This document shows positions 61,003-64,000 of a DNA stretch of 64,000 nucleotides, piece after piece. Within the stretch, counting starts at the first letter, position 1. Each line of letters starts with the position of its first letter. The notes under the pieces are model-generated. The model did not search any database. It was given only the letters and a program-made list of their open reading frames with translations, and was not told the origin of the DNA. Made by a program: the position numbers and the translations under genes. This DNA is from Bog-473 sp963725895 (GTDB lineage Bacteria > Actinomycetota > Acidimicrobiia > Acidimicrobiales > RAAP-2), in assembly GCA_963725895.1 (NCBI GenBank), contig CAVSAJ010000001.1, positions 1,922,001 through 1,986,000 of the forward strand, written 5' to 3'.

Positions 61003-61044
61003 GGGCTGAGGTCACTCCCCGTCCTGAGGGCTGAGGTCAGTCCC
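61003..61044. repeat. Two direct repeats GGGCTGAGGTCAnTCCC
   Basis: Copies at 61003-61019 and 61028-61044, 25 bp apart and differing at one base. The second copy includes the stop codon of the phosphoribosyltransferase gene (61037-61039). Confidence 0.75.
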
Positions 61045-61651
61045 AATCCTCGGCCAGGCCGCCCGCCCCGTCGGGGTGGAACAAGGGCATGGCGCCCAGG
61101 CTCCGGACGAGATCGGCGTCCTCGCCGAGGGCCCGCCGCCAGGCGCCTCCCTCGGTCATGAGCGTGCCCACCACGACCGGCTCGGCATCCATGCGCCGCA
61201 CGAGCCGCAGGGCAGCCGACAGCGAGGCACCGGTCGACACCACATCGTCGACGATCGCGACGCGCTTGGCGCGCACGGCGTCGACCCGGGCCGGATCCAT
61301 CCGAAGGCGCTGGGGCTTGTCGGTGGTAATGGAGAACACCGACTCGGACCACGACTCGCCGAGGTGGATCTTCGGGGTCTTGTGCAAGATCACGTAGTCG
61401 TCGAGCCCGAGAGCGCGGCTGGCCTCGATGGCCAATGGGATGCCCATGGTCGCGACCGAGACGACGATCTCGGGCTCGGCAGGGCGCATCAGCTCGGCCA
61501 GCTCGCACCCGGCGGTCTGGGCGAAAGACACACCCATGTCCACCATGATGAGCAGCGCGATGGTCAGCTCGTCGTTGAGGGGGACGAGAGGGAGCTCGAC
61601 CTCCTGGCTCCCCACCGTGGTCGTGTAGGTACGATCGGCGGTCGTGGACAT
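61037..61651 (-). CDS. Purine/pyrimidine phosphoribosyltransferase
   Basis: 204 residues from ATG 61651 (GGAGG upstream). PRTase fold with the PRPP-binding motif VAIVDDVVSTGASLSAALRL and the earlier block VVSVATMGIPLAIEASRALG. The overall pattern (LGLDDYVILHKTPKIHLGES) resembles adenine phosphoribosyltransferase or xanthine/orotate relatives used in salvage; the exact base is not certain. Divergent from the cytosine deaminase with overlapping starts: its first codons lie beyond the deaminase promoter. The last codons run into a 17-bp direct repeat. Confidence 0.88.
   Translation of the reverse strand: MSTTADRTYTTTVGSQEVELPLVPLNDELTIALLIMVDMGVSFAQTAGCELAELMRPAEPEIVVSVATMGIPLAIEASRALGLDDYVILHKTPKIHLGESWSESVFSITTDKPQRLRMDPARVDAVRAKRVAIVDDVVSTGASLSAALRLVRRMDAEPVVVGTLMTEGGAWRRALGEDADLVRSLGAMPLFHPDGAGGLAEDWD
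61630..61635 (+). promoter_or_regulatory. -10 element TACGAT of the deaminase, inside the divergent gene
   Basis: TACGAT lies 8 nt before GTG 61644 and within the coding sequence of the phosphoribosyltransferase on the other strand. On the opposite strand TATGCT (61671-61666) is a candidate -10 for that gene. The two transcripts therefore overlap head to head by about 15-30 nt. Confidence 0.5.
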
Positions 61652-62138
61652 GACTCTCCCCTCCGAGCATAGGTCCCTCGTCGAGGCACTCGACGAGGGA
61701 CTGCTGGCGCGCATGCTCGAGGTCGCCGTCGCAGAGGCTCGCCACGGCCTCGCCGAGGGCGGCATCCCGATTGGCGCCGCGCTGTTCCACGAGGACGGGA
61801 CACTGCTCGGGCGCGGACACAACCGCCGGGTCCAAGACGGCGACCCCTCGATGCACGCGGAGACGGCCGCGTTCCGCGCCGCCGGTCGGCGCCGCCACTA
61901 CGCCGACTGCGTCATGGTCACCACGCTCTCGCCCTGCTGGTACTGCAGCGGGCTGCTGCGCCAGTTCGGCATCGGCACGGTCGTGATCGGCGAGGCGCGC
62001 AACTTCGAGGGCGGCCACGCCTGGGTGGCTGAGCACGGCTGCCGGGTCGTGTTGCTCGAGGACCCCGACTGCATCACGCTCCTCGGCGACTTCATCGCCG
62101 CCAACCACGAGCTCTGGCACGAGGACATCGGGCTGTAG
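61644..62138 (+). CDS. Cytosine deaminase, zinc-dependent (yeast Fcy1-like)
   Basis: Deaminates cytosine to uracil. 164 residues from GTG 61644, set by a TACGAT box 8 nt upstream. CDA-fold signatures: zinc His and proton-shuttling Glu in PSMHAETAAFRAAG and the two zinc cysteines in LSPCWYCSGLLRQFGIGTVV, the order and spacing of yeast-type cytosine deaminases; the C-terminal HELWHEDIGL also matches this group. With the NCS1 transporter and uracil phosphoribosyltransferase it completes a path from external cytosine to UMP. A long inverted repeat lies within its 5' coding region. Confidence 0.93.
   Translation: MDMTLPSEHRSLVEALDEGLLARMLEVAVAEARHGLAEGGIPIGAALFHEDGTLLGRGHNRRVQDGDPSMHAETAAFRAAGRRRHYADCVMVTTLSPCWYCSGLLRQFGIGTVVIGEARNFEGGHAWVAEHGCRVVLLEDPDCITLLGDFIAANHELWHEDIGL
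61675..61699. promoter_or_regulatory. Inverted repeat with 11-nt arms: CCCTCGTCGAG-GCA-CTCGACGAGGG
   Basis: Perfect 11-nt arms around GCA within codons about 11-19 of the deaminase gene. It covers the -35 region of the divergent phosphoribosyltransferase promoter and could be an operator for it, or form a stable mRNA hairpin near the deaminase start. Confidence 0.6.
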
Positions 62139-62184
62139 GGCGGAAGCGGCTCCGATCTGGCCGCCACCTGGCGGTCTGGCGGCC

Positions 62185-62820
62185 TCAGTCCGGCGGACCA
62201 TAGAGGCGGTCGCCGGCATCACCGAGGCCGGGCACGATGTATCCCGCCTCGTTCAACTCGGCGTCGACGGCCGCACACCAGACGCGAATGTCAGGATGGA
62301 CGGCGCCGAAGGCGACAAGACCCGGCGCCGAGGCGATGATGCAGAGCGCGACCACCTCGGCCGCGCCGCGCTCGACCACCAAACTGCACACCTGCAGCAG
62401 CGATCCGCCCGTCGCCAGCATGGGGTCGCAGACGATGACCCGCCTGCCGCGCAGGTCACGGGGCAGGCGGTTGAGATAGACGTCGGAGCGCAGGGTCTCG
62501 TCGTCGCGGCGCAGCCCGACGTGCGCCACCTCGGTGCGCGGCACGATCTGCTGGATCGCCTGCACCATGCCGAGCCCCGCTCGCAGGATGGGGACCAGCA
62601 ACACGACCTCGGCGACCCGCTGCACCGTGGTCCCGAGCGCCACCGGTGTATCGACCGACACCTCGGCCGTACCCAGATCTCGTAGCGACTCGTAGGCGAG
62701 AAGGCTCGACACCTCCGAGACCAACTGGCGGAAGGTGTCGCCGTCGGTGGTGCGGTCTCGCAGCTGCGCGACGCGATGCGCCAGGACGGGATGGTCGACG
62801 ACGGTTACGGACGCAGGCAT
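62185..62820 (-). CDS. upp: Uracil phosphoribosyltransferase
   Basis: Makes UMP from uracil and PRPP. 211 residues from ATG 62820 (an in-frame ATG 62880, 5 bp after the upstream stop, would add 20 residues with no family match). Seen: VTVVDHPVLAHRVAQLRDRT, VPILRAGLGMVQAIQQIVP, PRDLRGRRVIVCDPMLATGG with the PRPP loop, and IVPGLGDAGDRLYGPPD, the family C-terminal uracil-binding signature. Same strand as the AhpD-like gene; convergent with the cytosine deaminase. Confidence 0.95.
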   Translation of the reverse strand: MPASVTVVDHPVLAHRVAQLRDRTTDGDTFRQLVSEVSSLLAYESLRDLGTAEVSVDTPVALGTTVQRVAEVVLLVPILRAGLGMVQAIQQIVPRTEVAHVGLRRDDETLRSDVYLNRLPRDLRGRRVIVCDPMLATGGSLLQVCSLVVERGAAEVVALCIIASAPGLVAFGAVHPDIRVWCAAVDAELNEAGYIVPGLGDAGDRLYGPPD

Positions 62821-62885
62821 GTCAGACGCACACCCTGGTGCGCCGCCGTACACGACGTCAAGGTTTTGGGCGCTAGACATCCCCG

Positions 62886-63359
62886 TCAGCCGAACTGCCC
62901 GGGCTCGTAGCTGCCTGCAGGCTGCTGGATGATCACGTTCATCCGGTTGTAGGTGTTGATGAGGGCAATGAGGCACACCAGCGCGGCCAGCTGCTCCTCG
63001 TCGTAGTGCTTGACGGCGTTCTGCCACACCTCGTGGGGGACGCCGCCGGCGGCGTCGGCGATGCGCGTCCCCTGCTCCGCGAGCTCGAGCGCGGCCCGTT
63101 CGGCCTCCGTGAAGACTGTCGCCTCGCGCCACGCTGCCACCAGGTTCAGCCGCACCGCGGTCTCCCCCTTGTGGGCGGCGTCCTTGGTGTGCATGTCGGT
63201 GCAGAATCCACAGCCGTTGATCTGGCTCGCCCTGATCTTCACCAGTTCCTGCGTCGCAGCCGGCAGGCTCGATTCGGTCACCACCGCGCTTGCTGAGTTG
63301 ACGTACTTGATGACCTTCATGAGGGCCGGATTGCTGTAGCCGTCGAGTCGGGCTTCCAT
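62886..63359 (-). CDS. Carboxymuconolactone decarboxylase/AhpD-like alkylhydroperoxidase
   Basis: 157 residues from ATG 63359, with GGAGG upstream. AhpD-like helical protein with the redox pair in ASQINGCGFCTDMHTKDAAH (Cys-Gly-Phe-Cys followed by His), as in peroxide-reducing members; also WQNAVKHYDEEQLAALVCLI. Probably an oxidative stress defence enzyme. Its stop lies 65 bp before the upp start (or 5 bp if upp starts at 62880). Confidence 0.93.
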   Translation of the reverse strand: MEARLDGYSNPALMKVIKYVNSASAVVTESSLPAATQELVKIRASQINGCGFCTDMHTKDAAHKGETAVRLNLVAAWREATVFTEAERAALELAEQGTRIADAAGGVPHEVWQNAVKHYDEEQLAALVCLIALINTYNRMNVIIQQPAGSYEPGQFG

Positions 63360-63508
63360 GGGGCCTCCTTCGTTCAGTGGGTTTCCGAACATGTAGACAC
63401 CTCCCTGCCGCGAAATGTGACAGCATCCGGACGGCGGTACAGGGGAGCCATCACCTGAAAGTGCGCTTTTCCGTGCGTCGGTGGGTACGGCGTACTAAAG
63501 AGGGTGCA

Positions 63509-64000
63509 GTGCACGGAACGGTGCAGTCGACGACAGACGGTGCCCCGAGCCGCCGTGCTCGAGACCGACGGGGGGGACCTCTCGACCCGCGCCTCCTGCG
63601 CACTGCCCGGTCCACCCGGCGCTTTCTCGTGCTTGCCGTCGCGATCGGCGGTGCGACAGCGGTGCTGCTGATCGCCCAGGCGTGGCTCATCGCGACCGTG
63701 GTCGCCGGCGCCTTCGTCGAACACCGCACTGCGGGGTCGCTGCGGACACCCCTGATCGCGCTGGCTCTCGTCGTTGTCGGCCGGGCCGTGCTGGCGTGGG
63801 CGGCGGAGCGCGCCGCACACCGGGCCGCCGCGTCGGCCAAGTCTGAGCTACGCCTGGCCGCCACAGAGCACATCGCTGCCCTCGGGCCCGCCGGCCTCGA
63901 CGGGCGCGAAACCGGTGAACTCGGGGTCCTGCTCACTACCGGCATCGACGCCCTGGACGGCTACTTCTCGCGTTACCTGCCCCAGCTCTTTCTCGCCGTG
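63509..64000 (+). CDS. cydD: Cysteine/glutathione ABC exporter subunit CydD (5' part only)
   Basis: 164 codons visible, running off the right edge. GTG 63509 has AGAGGG upstream; GTG 63521 is in frame too; TACTAA (63493-63498) is a candidate -10. The N-terminal ABC transporter transmembrane domain is seen: FLVLAVAIGGATAVLLIAQA and LIALALVVVGRAVLAWAAER hydrophobic helices, then KSELRLAATEHIAALGPAGL and the CydD-type segment GYFSRYLPQLFLAV. CydDC exports thiols and is needed to assemble cytochrome bd oxidase. Family call is based on this segment; the ATPase half is outside the window. Confidence 0.82.
   Translation, partial: MHGTVQSTTDGAPSRRARDRRGGPLDPRLLRTARSTRRFLVLAVAIGGATAVLLIAQAWLIATVVAGAFVEHRTAGSLRTPLIALALVVVGRAVLAWAAERAAHRAAASAKSELRLAATEHIAALGPAGLDGRETGELGVLLTTGIDALDGYFSRYLPQLFLAV

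Noticed and set aside
1..64000. Programmed frameshifting as a cause of the many frame breaks
   Set aside because: Breaks are in unrelated genes, differ in direction, and share no common slippery heptamer or downstream structure by eye; short G/C runs suggest base-calling or assembly errors.
1..64000. Search for tRNA, rRNA, CRISPR, insertion sequences and phage genes
   Set aside because: No cloverleaf, ribosomal RNA segment, regularly spaced repeats, transposase or integrase motif was seen; the repeats found are coding or short intergenic ones.

Overview
This is a GC-rich stretch of chromosome from an actinobacterium, most likely of class Acidimicrobiia. The reasons are strong G/C third-position bias, small actinobacterial families (DUF3052, DUF2505, DUF1707, class E sortase, F420-type luciferase-like oxidoreductases), and two secreted proteins built from 42-residue 'GYWLVASDGGVF' repeats that I associate with Acidimicrobiia. 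The class assignment is inference from family content. Coding density is high and many genes overlap by ATGA or GTGA. No rRNA, tRNA, insertion sequence, prophage or CRISPR array was seen.

Layout. 1-8.2 kb: isoleucyl-tRNA synthetase with a non-canonical GLHH signature, then small metabolic genes and an XRE-regulator/nucleotidyltransferase pair that looks like a toxin-antitoxin operon. 8.2-12.1 kb: a secreted beta-helix plus repeat protein and a membrane-anchored GH18-like protein. 12.3-18.2 kb: acyl-CoA and hydroxyacid catabolism (thiolase, DUF35, SnoaL-like, F420-type oxidoreductase, FMN hydroxyacid oxidase, acyl-CoA synthetase). 18.3-21.1 kb: two low-complexity secreted proteins. 21.5-25.1 kb: HAD hydrolase, signal peptidase I, DUF3052, methyltransferase, F420-type oxidoreductase. 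25.2-26.5 kb: a second repeat protein. 26.6-31.2 kb: a tightly overlapping five-gene operon (acyl-CoA dehydrogenase, CoA-transferase, two MaoC-like hydratases, acyl-CoA dehydrogenase) behind a near-perfect palindromic operator. 31.3-34.7 kb: a cell-surface module with a class E sortase and an LAFTG-bearing substrate. 34.7-36.2 kb: a gene-poor stretch with repeated GTTAAC palindromes and a ribbon-helix-helix-like gene. 36.2-38.6 kb: two class III nucleotide cyclases, one fused to DUF1707 and LiaF-like domains. 38.9-46.5 kb: a GH4 enzyme and an amine/polyamine catabolism cluster with an Lrp regulator. 46.5-48.7 kb: a LuxR-type regulator and two small proteins. 48.8-57.5 kb: nearly the whole pentose-phosphate pathway. 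57.6-59.1 kb: cobyric acid synthase. 59.2-62.8 kb: nucleobase uptake and salvage (NCS1 transporter, phosphoribosyltransferase, cytosine deaminase, uracil phosphoribosyltransferase). The right edge holds an AhpD-like protein and the start of cydD.

Two genome-wide features stand out. First, about a dozen genes have a TAnnnT -10-like element only 6-8 nt before the start codon, which implies leaderless transcripts and decides several starts. Second, about fourteen conserved genes are broken by single frameshifts, often in short G/C runs or CG dinucleotide runs. Since essential genes such as pgi are affected, sequencing or assembly errors are the likeliest explanation; these genes are annotated over their full span with the shift marked.

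Functionally the window joins central carbon metabolism (tkt-tal-pgi-gnd-pgl, zwf, rpiA), acyl-CoA degradation of a type often used for steroid or branched side chains in actinobacteria, amine nitrogen recovery (class III aminotransferase plus alanine dehydrogenase) and a substantial set of exported surface proteins with signal peptidase and sortase.
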